The notes under the pieces: model-generated
What the model was told of the DNA's origin: nothing
Database searches by the model: none
The model's input: the letters and a program-made list of their open reading frames with translations, nothing else
Made by a program: the position numbers and the translations under genes
Part shown: piece by piece, positions 47,207-53,544 of the stretch
Position numbering within the stretch: position 1 is the stretch's first letter
Layout: each line of letters opens with the position of its first letter
Assembly: GCA_944323985.1 (NCBI GenBank)
Contig: CALUUP010000011.1
Location: 1 to 53,544 of the forward strand
Source: Candidatus Gastranaerophilales bacterium
GTDB lineage: Bacteria > Cyanobacteriota > Vampirovibrionia > Gastranaerophilales > Gastranaerophilaceae
Direction of reading: 5' to 3'
Length of the DNA: 53,544 nucleotides

Positions 47207-48073
47207 ATGAAAAAAATAAAAATAGGAACAAGAGGAAGTAAATTAGCACTTGCCCAAACAAAAATTATAGAAGATGCTTTAAAAAAACAGTTTTCAAATT
47301 TACAGATTGAAATTGTTGTAATAAAAACTAAAGGGGATAAAATTTTAGATAAACCGATACACGAAATTGGGGATAAAGGGCTTTTTATAAATGAATTTGA
47401 AGAGGCTATTTTTAATAAAGAAATTGATATAGCAGTTCATAGTGCAAAGGATTTGCCATCTAATTTAAGAGATGGTTTAGAAATTATTTGTACGCCAAAA
47501 AGAGCTGATGCCAGAGATGTTTTGATTACTCAAAAAGGTTTGGAAAATATAAATGTAGTAGGAACAAGTAGCCCAAGAAGAGAATTTTATATAAAACAAA
47601 TTTTTCCAAATATTCAAGTAAAAATGATTAGAGGAAATATTGATACAAGATTAAAAAAATTAATCGATGGTGAGTATGATGCAATTGTTTTAGCAAAAGC
47701 CGGTTTGGATAGACTAAATTTTTCTGAAAAAGAATTATCAAATTTTGATATCAAAATTTTAGATATAGAATCTTGTATTCCTGCTGCTTGTCAAGGTATT
47801 ATTGCTGTTGAGGCTAGAAAAGATTTTGAATATATTAAAAAGTTTCAACAAATCAGTGATGAAAAAACTTTTTTACAATACAAAATAGAAAGAGAAGTTT
47901 TAAAATATTTAGATGTGGATTGTTCTGAAATTAATGCTGTATATAGTAATTTTTCGGATGATAATAAAATTGAACTTAGAATAATGTATAAAGGTCGTGA
48001 AGTGAAAACACTAGGAGAATATTCAAAAATCTTTGAAGAAATTCCTCTAATCGTTTCTAAAATAAAATCATAG
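47207..48073 (+). CDS. hemC: Hydroxymethylbilane synthase (porphobilinogen deaminase)
   Basis: 288 residues from the ATG at 47207, which has AGG upstream; a TTG 18 nt earlier lies inside the previous gene. Polymerises four porphobilinogens on a dipyrromethane cofactor. The N-terminus KIGTRGSKLALAQT, VHSAKDLPSNL (catalytic Asp) and RGNIDTRLKKL identify it. The cofactor Cys is kept but its usual GGC..P context reads VDCSEINAVY. The protein is about 20 residues shorter than usual. Confidence 0.93.
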   Translation: MKKIKIGTRGSKLALAQTKIIEDALKKQFSNLQIEIVVIKTKGDKILDKPIHEIGDKGLFINEFEEAIFNKEIDIAVHSAKDLPSNLRDGLEIICTPKRADARDVLITQKGLENINVVGTSSPRREFYIKQIFPNIQVKMIRGNIDTRLKKLIDGEYDAIVLAKAGLDRLNFSEKELSNFDIKILDIESCIPAACQGIIAVEARKDFEYIKKFQQISDEKTFLQYKIEREVLKYLDVDCSEINAVYSNFSDDNKIELRIMYKGREVKTLGEYSKIFEEIPLIVSKIKS

Positions 48074-48085
48074 GGAAATAAAATA

Positions 48086-49600
48086 ATGACAGGAAAAGTT
48101 TATATTATTGGTGCAGGCTGTGGTGATGCTGATTTAATAACAATAATGGGTCTAAAAAAATTATTGGATTCAGATGTCGTTTTATATGATTCCTTAATTG
48201 ATGAAGAATTAATAAATAATCTGTCCAGTGAAGTTGAAAAAATTTATGTAGGTAAAAGATATAATCAAAAATCGATGCCTCAAAATGAGATTAATAATTT
48301 ATTAATTGAAAAAGCAAAATCAGGAAAAATCGTTGCAAGATTAAAAGGTGGTGATCCTTATGTTTTTGGTAGAGGCTCGGAAGAAGCACAAGTTTTAGAG
48401 CAAGAGAATATCCAATATGAGATTATCCCCGGAATTTCCTCCGCAATTGCAGTTCCTGAACTTGCAGGGATTCCTGTTACTCATAGACAATTAAGTCGAA
48501 ATTTTACAGTTTTGACAGGTTCATCTGTGGGAATTGATGATAAAGAAAACACTACTCCAATAAATTATAAAGCTTTAACTCAACTTGGAGGAACAATTGT
48601 TTTTTTAATGGGGTATCATCATATTCGAGAAATTATAAATAATTTTTTGGATGCAGGCATGGATAAAAATACTCCTTGTGCAATAATTTCTAAAGGTTGC
48701 TCAAAGGAACAAAAAATTATAAGAGGAAATATAGATAATATTATTTCCAAAGTCGAAAATGAAAATCCTAAAGCTCCTATTATTATTGTTATTGGGGAAT
48801 GTGTTAATTTAAATTTAAAAGAAATGATGTATGAGAATTTAGAAATTAAAAAAGATTTTAAAGAGTTGAAAATTGGTGTTGTAGGAACAGAAAATTTTAC
48901 TAAAAAATTTGGTTTAAAATCTATAAATAAAAATTGGGAAATTATAGATTTAAGTTTTTTGGATGTGATTCCAACAGAGAATTATTTACCTAATTTAGAA
49001 AAATATACTTGGGTTGTTTTTACAAGTCAAAATGGGATTGAACAATTTTTCTTTAAACTAAAAAAAGAAAATAAAGATTTTAGAATATTATCTAATTTGA
49101 AATTTGCAGTAATAGGCTCCGGAACAGCTGATAAACTTTTAGAATATGGTATTTATGCTGATTTTATTCCAACGCATTATGAAATAAAAACTTTGGCAAA
49201 TGAATTTTTAAAAGAACTTAAGGCAGATGATAAGATTTTAGTTTGTCGTGCAGAAAATGGAAGCGATGATTTAATAAATGCATTAGAAAATAATAATTTT
49301 AATTATACTGATTATAAAATTTATTCTTTAAAAGAAAACGAATTGAAAAAAAGTATTATTTTTACTTTAAAGGAAGAGTATTTTGATGTAGATTATTTAG
49401 TATTTGGAAGTGCAAATGGTGTAGATAATTTCTTTAAAAATTTTTACAATGATATTAATAAAAAAATTAAAATTGCCTGTATTGGAGAAAAATGTGCAGA
49501 AGCTTTAAAAAAATATAACGTAGCACAAGTTTTAGTAGCCGAAAAATATAATATTGATGGCATAATTGAATGTATAGAAAAAAATTTTAATAAGGACTAA
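48086..49600 (+). CDS. Fused uroporphyrinogen-III C-methyltransferase and uroporphyrinogen-III synthase (CobA-HemD)
   Basis: 504 residues. Residues 1-250 are the SAM methyltransferase, with [39 protein letters not shown] and [22 protein letters not shown]. Residues about 265-504 are HemD, recognisable by [17 protein letters not shown] and [17 protein letters not shown]. The fusion makes uroporphyrinogen III and then precorrin-2. CobA-HemD fusions are common in Clostridia and relatives. It starts 12 nt after hemC. Confidence 0.94.
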   Translation: MTGKVYIIGAGCGDADLITIMGLKKLLDSDVVLYDSLIDEELINNLSSEVEKIYVGKRYNQKSMPQNEINNLLIEKAKSGKIVARLKGGDPYVFGRGSEEAQVLEQENIQYEIIPGISSAIAVPELAGIPVTHRQLSRNFTVLTGSSVGIDDKENTTPINYKALTQLGGTIVFLMGYHHIREIINNFLDAGMDKNTPCAIISKGCSKEQKIIRGNIDNIISKVENENPKAPIIIVIGECVNLNLKEMMYENLEIKKDFKELKIGVVGTENFTKKFGLKSINKNWEIIDLSFLDVIPTENYLPNLEKYTWVVFTSQNGIEQFFFKLKKENKDFRILSNLKFAVIGSGTADKLLEYGIYADFIPTHYEIKTLANEFLKELKADDKILVCRAENGSDDLINALENNNFNYTDYKIYSLKENELKKSIIFTLKEEYFDVDYLVFGSANGVDNFFKNFYNDINKKIKIACIGEKCAEALKKYNVAQVLVAEKYNIDGIIECIEKNFNKD

Positions 49601-49602
49601 AT

Positions 49603-50571
49603 ATGAAAAGATTAAGACGACTAAGACAAAATGAAATTGTTAGGGATTTAGTAAGAGAAACAAGACTTAGTGTAAAAGATTTTATTTATCCGATTTTTGT
49701 AATAGATGGAGAAAATATAAAAACTCCTGTTAAATCAATGCCAAATATTTATCAATATTCAATTGACAGATTAGCAGAAATTCTTGATAAAGTTAGAGAA
49801 AGTAAAATAACAGGTATTATGTTATTTGGGATTCCAAAAACGGAAGATAAAGATGAATTTGGCTCTAAAGCTTATGCAGAAGATGGAATAACTCAAAGAG
49901 CAGTTAGGTATATTAAAAAAAATTATCCTGAAATTTATTGTATAGTTGATGTATGTTTATGTGAATACACTTCTCACGGTCATTGCGGACTTGTTAAAAA
50001 TGGTAAAATTTTAAACGATGAAACATTGCCATTGTTATCAAAAATGGCAGTAAGTCTTGTAAAATCAGGTGCCGATATGGTTGCACCTTCTGATATGATG
50101 GATGGAAGAGTTGCTGCAATAAGAGAAGCTCTTGATTTAGAAGGATTTATAAATACTCCGATTATGGCTTATAGTGCAAAATTTGCATCTGCATATTATG
50201 GTCCGTTTAGAGATGCAGCCCATTCAGCTCCTTGTTTTGGAGATAGAAGAAGTTATCAAATGGATTTTGCCAATGGAAAAGAAGCTTTAAAAGAAATTGA
50301 ATCTGATATAGAAGAAGATGCTGATATTGTTATGGTAAAACCGGCTTTAGCATATTTGGATGTATTAAAAAAAGCTTCTGAAATTTATAATATGCCTTTT
50401 GCAGTTTATAATGTTAGCGGAGAATATTCAATGGTAAAGGCTGCAGCTATGCAAGGTTGGATTGATGAAAAAAGAATAGTTACTGAAAATCTTATTGCAA
50501 TGAAACGAGCCGGTGCTAAAATAATCATTACATATCATGCATTAGATATGGCAAAATGGTTGAATGAATAA
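49603..50571 (+). CDS. hemB: Porphobilinogen synthase (delta-aminolevulinic acid dehydratase)
   Basis: 322 residues. Condenses two aminolevulinates. The zinc-type metal site is present ([14 protein letters not shown]), so it is not the Mg-only type. Schiff-base lysines lie in [17 protein letters not shown] and [11 protein letters not shown]. It starts 2 nt after cobA-hemD stops. Confidence 0.97.
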   Translation: MKRLRRLRQNEIVRDLVRETRLSVKDFIYPIFVIDGENIKTPVKSMPNIYQYSIDRLAEILDKVRESKITGIMLFGIPKTEDKDEFGSKAYAEDGITQRAVRYIKKNYPEIYCIVDVCLCEYTSHGHCGLVKNGKILNDETLPLLSKMAVSLVKSGADMVAPSDMMDGRVAAIREALDLEGFINTPIMAYSAKFASAYYGPFRDAAHSAPCFGDRRSYQMDFANGKEALKEIESDIEEDADIVMVKPALAYLDVLKKASEIYNMPFAVYNVSGEYSMVKAAAMQGWIDEKRIVTENLIAMKRAGAKIIITYHALDMAKWLNE

Positions 50572-50591
50572 TGATTTAAAAAAGGAATATT

Positions 50592-51842
50592 ATGACAAAA
50601 TCAGAAGAACTTTTTAATAAAGCACTAAATAAAATGCCAGGTGGAGTAAATAGCCCTGTAAGAGCTTTTAATGCAGTAAAAAAAACTCCATTTTTTGTAG
50701 AAAAAGCTCAAGGACCTTATATTTATGACGTTGATGGGAATAAGTATATTGATTATGTATGCTCTTGGGGACCTGGAATTTTAGGCCATGCTCATCCTAA
50801 AGTAATTGAAGCTGTAAAAAAAATTTGTGAAAATGGGTTAACGTTTGGTGCACCGACTGAAAAAGAATTAATATTAGCAGAATTAATACAAAAATGCGTT
50901 CCTTCTATGCAGATGATGAGACTTGTAAGCTCAGGTACTGAAGCTGTAATGAGTGCTGTAAGAGTTGCAAGAGGTTACACAAAACGAGAAAAAATAATAA
51001 AATTTATTGGATGTTATCATGGACATTCAGACGGATTATTGATGAAAGCAGGTTCAGGAGTTTTAACAGAAGCAATTCCTGATAGTGCAGGAATACCAAG
51101 AGATTATTCAAAATTTACCCTCCTTGCTAATTATAATGATGAGAATTCAGTGCGACAAATAATGGAAAAATATGGAGATGATATTGCTTGTATTGTGGTT
51201 GAACCAGTAGCCGCAAATATGGGAGTTGTGCCGCCTAAACCTAATTTTTTAAAATTTTTAAAAGATATTACTAAACAATATGGTTCATTATTAATTTTTG
51301 ATGAAGTAATAACAGGTTTTAGATTAGCTCTTGGCGGAGCTCAAGAATATTATGGAATTACTCCGGATTTATCAACTTTTGGGAAAATCGTAGGTGGAGG
51401 TATGCCACTTGCTGTTTATGGAGGACGTAAAGATGTTATGTCTTGTGTAGCACCAGTTGGAGCTGTTTATCAAGCAGGAACGCTTTCCGGTAACCCTGTT
51501 GCAGTTACTGCGGGGATTGAAACTTTGAAAATTCTTATTGAAAATAAAGAAATTTATTCAGAAATTGATAAAAAAACTGAAATTTTAGAAAACGCATTTA
51601 GAAAAATTGGTTTACAAACTCATAGAGTAGGTTCGTTATTGTCAGCATTTTTTACAGATAAACCAATAATAAATTATGATGATGTTTCAACTTGTGATAC
51701 AAATAAATTTGCAAAATATTTTGATTATATGTTAAAAAATAAAATCTATGTTGCACCATCTCAATTTGAGGCTATGTTTGTTTCATTTGCACATACTGAT
51801 GAAATAATTGAACAGACTGCGAATATAATATTAAATTATTAA
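50592..51842 (+). CDS. hemL: Glutamate-1-semialdehyde 2,1-aminomutase
   Basis: 416 residues. PLP enzyme that makes 5-aminolevulinate, the second step of the C5 route. GGVNSPVRAF near the N-terminus and STFGKIVGGGMPLAVYGGRK (PLP lysine) are diagnostic. SD AAAGGAA precedes ATG. It is the last gene of the operon and stops 5 bp before the truncated first copy of the tandem repeat array. Confidence 0.97.
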   Translation: MTKSEELFNKALNKMPGGVNSPVRAFNAVKKTPFFVEKAQGPYIYDVDGNKYIDYVCSWGPGILGHAHPKVIEAVKKICENGLTFGAPTEKELILAELIQKCVPSMQMMRLVSSGTEAVMSAVRVARGYTKREKIIKFIGCYHGHSDGLLMKAGSGVLTEAIPDSAGIPRDYSKFTLLANYNDENSVRQIMEKYGDDIACIVVEPVAANMGVVPPKPNFLKFLKDITKQYGSLLIFDEVITGFRLALGGAQEYYGITPDLSTFGKIVGGGMPLAVYGGRKDVMSCVAPVGAVYQAGTLSGNPVAVTAGIETLKILIENKEIYSEIDKKTEILENAFRKIGLQTHRVGSLLSAFFTDKPIINYDDVSTCDTNKFAKYFDYMLKNKIYVAPSQFEAMFVSFAHTDEIIEQTANIILNY

Positions 51843-51910
51843 TTTCTTTCCGCTCTCTGCTCCCTCACGCTTGAACCCATAAAGTGGGTTCTCACCCTCA
51901 CCACACAAAA

Positions 51911-51933
51911 AAAGAAGGCTTATGACCTTCTTT
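51911..51933. terminator. Terminator-like hairpin of unit A
   Basis: Stem AAAGAAGG and CCTTCTTT, loop CTTATGA, with A-run before and T-rich sequence after, so it can act on both strands. It may also end the hem operon. Confidence 0.75.
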
Positions 51934-52043
51934 CTTAAATTGGTGGGAACAATGTCTGGAAAATCGAACTCTTGACTCTAAAAATTTATTAACTCTTTAC
52001 ATGATATGATTTTTATTTTAAATGTAAAATTTAAAAAACTGTC

Positions 52044-52064
52044 ACCCTGAACTTGTTTCAGGGT
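52044..52064. repeat. Palindrome downstream of the GIY-YIG gene, copy 1
   Basis: ACCCTGAA, loop CTTGT, TTCAGGGT. Its core is the reverse complement of the upstream palindrome (CTGAAACAAGTTCAG), so the pair is inverted around the gene. Confidence 0.85.
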
Positions 52065-52081
52065 CTTACCAATTTAAAATA

Positions 52082-52372
52082 TTAATTCCAATCAAGTGAC
52101 AAATCTTTAAACTCTGGGTTCATTTTTTTTATTAAATTCATTTTCCAATTTCTGTGCCAACGTTTTAATTGTTTTTCTCTATTAATTGCAGATTCAATGG
52201 AATCTGTTAATTCATAGTAAATTAATTTATCAACATTATATTTTTTAGTAAAACCTTCTATTACTTTATTTTTATGCTCCCATATTCGCCTTTGCAAATC
52301 ACTTGTAACTCCAATATACAAAGTAGTTTCTTGATAATTGGTCATTATATAAACGGCACAAGATTTGTTCAT
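52082..52372 (-). CDS. GIY-YIG domain endonuclease, copy 1
   Basis: 96 residues from the ATG at 52372. The frame stays open to an ATG at 52423 inside the palindrome, which would add MLNLFQHL-type residues; the ATG at 52372 opens the conserved domain and is preferred, though its SD is weak. Single-domain GIY-YIG nuclease: CAVYIMTN and TLYIGVTSDLQRRIWEHK give the GIY and YIG strands with the catalytic Arg. The Glu in AINREKQLKRWHRNWK completes the site. It is related to the small YhbQ-like group. It lies within a 546-bp element between inverted palindromes. Confidence 0.9.
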   Translation of the reverse strand: MNKSCAVYIMTNYQETTLYIGVTSDLQRRIWEHKNKVIEGFTKKYNVDKLIYYELTDSIESAINREKQLKRWHRNWKMNLIKKMNPEFKDLSLDWN

Positions 52373-52402
52373 AATCTTATTGTAACATATACCATTTGTA
52401 AG

Positions 52403-52423
52403 ATGCTGAAACAAGTTCAGCAT
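52403..52423. repeat. Palindrome upstream of the GIY-YIG gene, copy 1
   Basis: ATGCTGAA, loop ACAAG, TTCAGCAT. The loop is the complement of the loop in the downstream palindrome. Confidence 0.85.
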
Positions 52424-52486
52424 GACAAAAAGGAATGTTATATGAAATATACGGATTAATTATGTATATTACCTTCCTTTTTAAAT

Positions 52487-52633
52487 TGGTAGGTGTGGTG
52501 GGACTCTCTTGCTCGGTCGCATTAAACGAGTCTTCAGATTTTGCTTCAAAGATTAATATCTTTTCGCAAAAATCTTCCGCTCTCTGCTCCCTCACGCTCG
52601 AACCCATAAATCGGGTTCTCGCCCTCACCACAC
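52487..52633 (-). ncRNA. Candidate structured RNA, unit A/B junction
   Basis: On the minus strand the 147-nt segment begins GTGTGGTG and ends CACCACAC followed by a CTACCA terminus, giving an 8-bp closing stem. Internal hairpins: GAACCC with GGGTTC, AGATTTTGC-type with its complement, and GACTC with GAGTC. An intrinsic terminator hairpin lies in the next part of the array. Expression is not shown. Confidence 0.35.
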
Positions 52634-52638
52634 AAAAA

Positions 52639-52661
52639 AAAGAAGGCTTATGACCTTCTTT
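52639..52661. terminator. Terminator-like hairpin of unit B
   Basis: Same stem and loop as in unit A, with a slightly longer A-run and T-run. Confidence 0.7.
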
Positions 52662-52772
52662 TCTTAAAATGGTGGGGACAATATCTGGAAAATCGAACTC
52701 TTGACTCTAAAAATTTATTAACTCTTTACATGATATGATTTTTATTTTAAATGTAAAATTTAAAAAACTGTC

Positions 52773-52793
52773 ACCCTGAACTTGTTTCAGGGT
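52773..52793. repeat. Palindrome downstream of the GIY-YIG gene, copy 2
   Basis: Identical to the one at 52044-52064, displaced by 729 bp. Confidence 0.85.
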
Positions 52794-52810
52794 CTTACCA
52801 ATTTAAAATA

Positions 52811-53101
52811 TTAATTCCAATCAAGTGACAAATCTTTAAACTCTGGGTTCATTTTTTTTATTAAATTCATTTTCCAATTTCTGTGCCAACGTTTTAATTG
52901 TTTTTCTCTATTAATTGCAGATTCAATGGAATCTGTTAATTCATAGTAAATTAATTTATCAACATTATATTTTTTAGTAAAACCTTCTATTACTTTATTT
53001 TTATGCTCCCATATTCGCCTTTGCAAATCACTTGTAACTCCAATATACAAAGTAGTTTCTTGATAATTGGTCATTATATAAACGGCACAAGATTTGTTCA
53101 T
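52811..53101 (-). CDS. GIY-YIG domain endonuclease, copy 2
   Basis: Encodes the same 96-residue protein as copy 1, with no amino-acid change seen across the open frame. The start is chosen as for copy 1. Identity of the two copies points to a recent duplication of the whole unit. Confidence 0.9.
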   Translation of the reverse strand: MNKSCAVYIMTNYQETTLYIGVTSDLQRRIWEHKNKVIEGFTKKYNVDKLIYYELTDSIESAINREKQLKRWHRNWKMNLIKKMNPEFKDLSLDWN

Positions 53102-53131
53102 AATCTTATTGTAACATATACCATTTGTAAG

Positions 53132-53152
53132 ATGCTGAAACAAGTTCAGCAT
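53132..53152. repeat. Palindrome upstream of the GIY-YIG gene, copy 2
   Basis: Identical to 52403-52423, displaced by 729 bp. Confidence 0.85.
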
Positions 53153-53215
53153 GACAAAAAGGAATGTTATATGAAATATACGGATTAATTATGTATATTA
53201 CCTTCCTTTTTAAAT

Positions 53216-53363
53216 TGGTGGGTGTGGTGGGACTGTCTTGCTCGGTCGCATTAAACGAGGCTTCAGATTTTGCTTCAAAGATTAACATCTTTTTCGCAAA
53301 AATCTTCCGCTCTCTGCTCCCTCACGCTCGAACCCGTAAAGTGGGTTCTCCCCCTCACCACAC
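53216..53363 (-). ncRNA. Candidate structured RNA, unit B/C junction
   Basis: 148-nt minus-strand segment, 5' GTGTGGTG and 3' CACCACACCCACCA. The closing stem is perfect and the 3' end is CCA. It is followed on the minus strand by a terminator in unit B. Confidence 0.35.
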
Positions 53364-53485
53364 AAAAAAGAAGGCTTATGACCTTCTTTCTTAAATTGGT
53401 GGGTGTGGTGGGACTCTCTTGTTCGGTCGCATTAAACGAGTCTTCAGATTTTGCTTCAAAGATTAATATCTTTTTCGCAAAAATC
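53305..53485. repeat. Tandem repeat unit C (181 bp, uninterrupted)
   Basis: Lacks the GIY-YIG element and so shows the empty form of the target: TTAAATTGGTGGG at 53391-53403 runs directly into GTGTGGTGGGACT. Confidence 0.9.
53367..53389. terminator. Terminator-like hairpin of unit C
   Basis: Stem AAAGAAGG and CCTTCTTT, loop CTTATGA, as in units A and B. Confidence 0.7.
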
Positions 53486-53544
53486 TTCCGCTCTCTGCTC
53501 CCTCACGCTCGAACCCATAAAGTGGGTTCTCCCCCTCACCACAC
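53397..53544 (-). ncRNA. Candidate structured RNA, unit C/D junction
   Basis: 148-nt minus-strand segment whose 5' GTGTGGTG is the last base group of the window and whose 3' end is CCACCA. On the minus strand the terminator of unit C follows 7-8 nt later. Confidence 0.35.
53486..53544. repeat. Tandem repeat unit D, cut by the window end
   Basis: Begins with the same TTCCGCTCTCTGCTCCC and ends in CCTCACCACAC at the window edge. The array continues beyond the window. Confidence 0.85.

Larger units (their letters stand above)
51935..52493 (-). mobile_element. GIY-YIG insertion element, copy 1
   Basis: Bounded by direct repeats TTAAATTGGTGGG (51935-51947) and TTAAATTGGTAGG (52481-52493), 546 bp apart. 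Unit C at 53391-53403 carries the same sequence only once and reads straight through. This is the pattern of an insertion with target duplication or of exact excision in unit C. Confidence 0.7.
51848..52574. repeat. Tandem repeat unit A (181 bp plus 546-bp insertion)
   Basis: First visible unit, cut at its left by the hemL end. It starts TTCCGCTCTCTGCTCCCTC and contains a hairpin (GAACCCA with TGGGTTC), CACCACAC, a terminator-like hairpin and TTAAATTGGTGGG, where a 546-bp GIY-YIG element interrupts it. Confidence 0.9.
52664..53222 (-). mobile_element. GIY-YIG insertion element, copy 2
   Basis: Bounded by TTAAAATGGTGGG (52664-52676) and TTAAATTGGTGGG (53210-53222), again 546 bp apart. Its inner part is almost identical to copy 1. 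Confidence 0.7.
52575..53304. repeat. Tandem repeat unit B (184 bp plus 546-bp insertion)
   Basis: Near-identical to unit A with small indels (extra A bases in the terminator region). It also carries the GIY-YIG insertion, in the same place and orientation. Confidence 0.9.

Noticed and set aside
52377..52631. Minus-strand ORF through the structured repeat (and 53106-53288)
   Set aside because: It reads through the palindrome and the closing stem, with small frame differences between copies; no protein family is seen.
52274..52653. Short plus-strand ORFs in the repeat array (52274-52459, 52435-52653 and their copies at 53003-53188 and 53164-53394)
   Set aside because: They are translations of the palindromes and repeat units, have no SD, and lie antisense to the GIY-YIG gene or across unit borders.
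51848..53544. CRISPR array
   Set aside because: The repeating unit is 181 bp with no short repeat-spacer alternation and no cas genes.
51848..53544. Integron-like attC array with cassettes
   Set aside because: The alternation of a repeat with a short ORF is suggestive, but no GTTRRRY/RYYYAAC core sites or integrase are visible.

Overview
The window is an AT-rich stretch from a diderm anaerobe. It carries an outer-membrane efflux channel, a membrane-fusion protein, an AsmA-like protein, an anaerobic NrdG activase and flagellar basal-body genes. An F1 beta-epsilon pair stands apart from the other ATP synthase genes, as in cyanobacteria. The glutamate-cysteine ligase looks like the plant/cyanobacterial GCS2 type, and the secreted small proteins and pilin-like proteins fit non-photosynthetic cyanobacterial relatives (Vampirovibrionia/Melainabacteria, Gastranaerophilales-like). 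This taxonomic call is inference from gene content and was not checked by search.

Layout, left to right. 1-4374: 3' part of dnaK, a membrane-anchored Hsp20-like protein, an M16 peptidase and a small XRE regulator pair. 4386-7463: orphan sugar-type ABC permease, divergent AGCS amino-acid symporter with a palindromic operator array between them, and nrdG. 7535-13882: flagellar operon on the minus strand (fliE, fliF, a divergent FliG-like gene, fliH, flhA), lacking fliI in its usual slot. 13940-20128: CHASE2-GGDEF cyclase, trmFO, bioD-bioA, ksgA. 20236-27757: gshA-like ligase, atpD-atpC, a secreted protein, an FkbH-like HAD/SGNH protein, pabA and fused pabBC. 27895-30911: emrA-marR divergent from a TolC-like gene. 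31047-34357: bifunctional Rel and, convergent with it, a second RelA/SpoT-fold protein. 34440-42201: two PlsC acyltransferases, ispE, a pilin-like protein, AsmA-like protein, a DegT-like protein and a tail-anchored DUF4145-like protein. 42273-43658: flavoprotein and CMD-cupin pair.

43839-51842 is one tight plus-strand operon: siroheme-dependent sulfite/nitrite reductase, then hemA, sirC, hemC, cobA-hemD, hemB and hemL. These genes cover glutamyl-tRNA to siroheme, so the operon supplies the cofactor of its own first enzyme.

51848-53544 is the most unusual part: a tandem array of 181-bp units (at least three plus a cut-off fourth). Two units carry a 546-bp insertion encoding a GIY-YIG nuclease flanked by inverted palindromes, and the third is the uninterrupted version. 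Read on the minus strand, the units look like a closed RNA structure of about 148 nt ending in CCACCA and followed by an intrinsic terminator.

Other cross-cutting signals: several genes (rel, pabBC, ispE, the AsmA-like gene) have a -10 box only 6-9 nt before the start codon and no Shine-Dalgarno sequence, suggesting leaderless mRNAs. Two small families of degenerate heptamer and octamer repeats sit in intergenic spaces. No complete tRNA, rRNA or CRISPR was recognised by eye.
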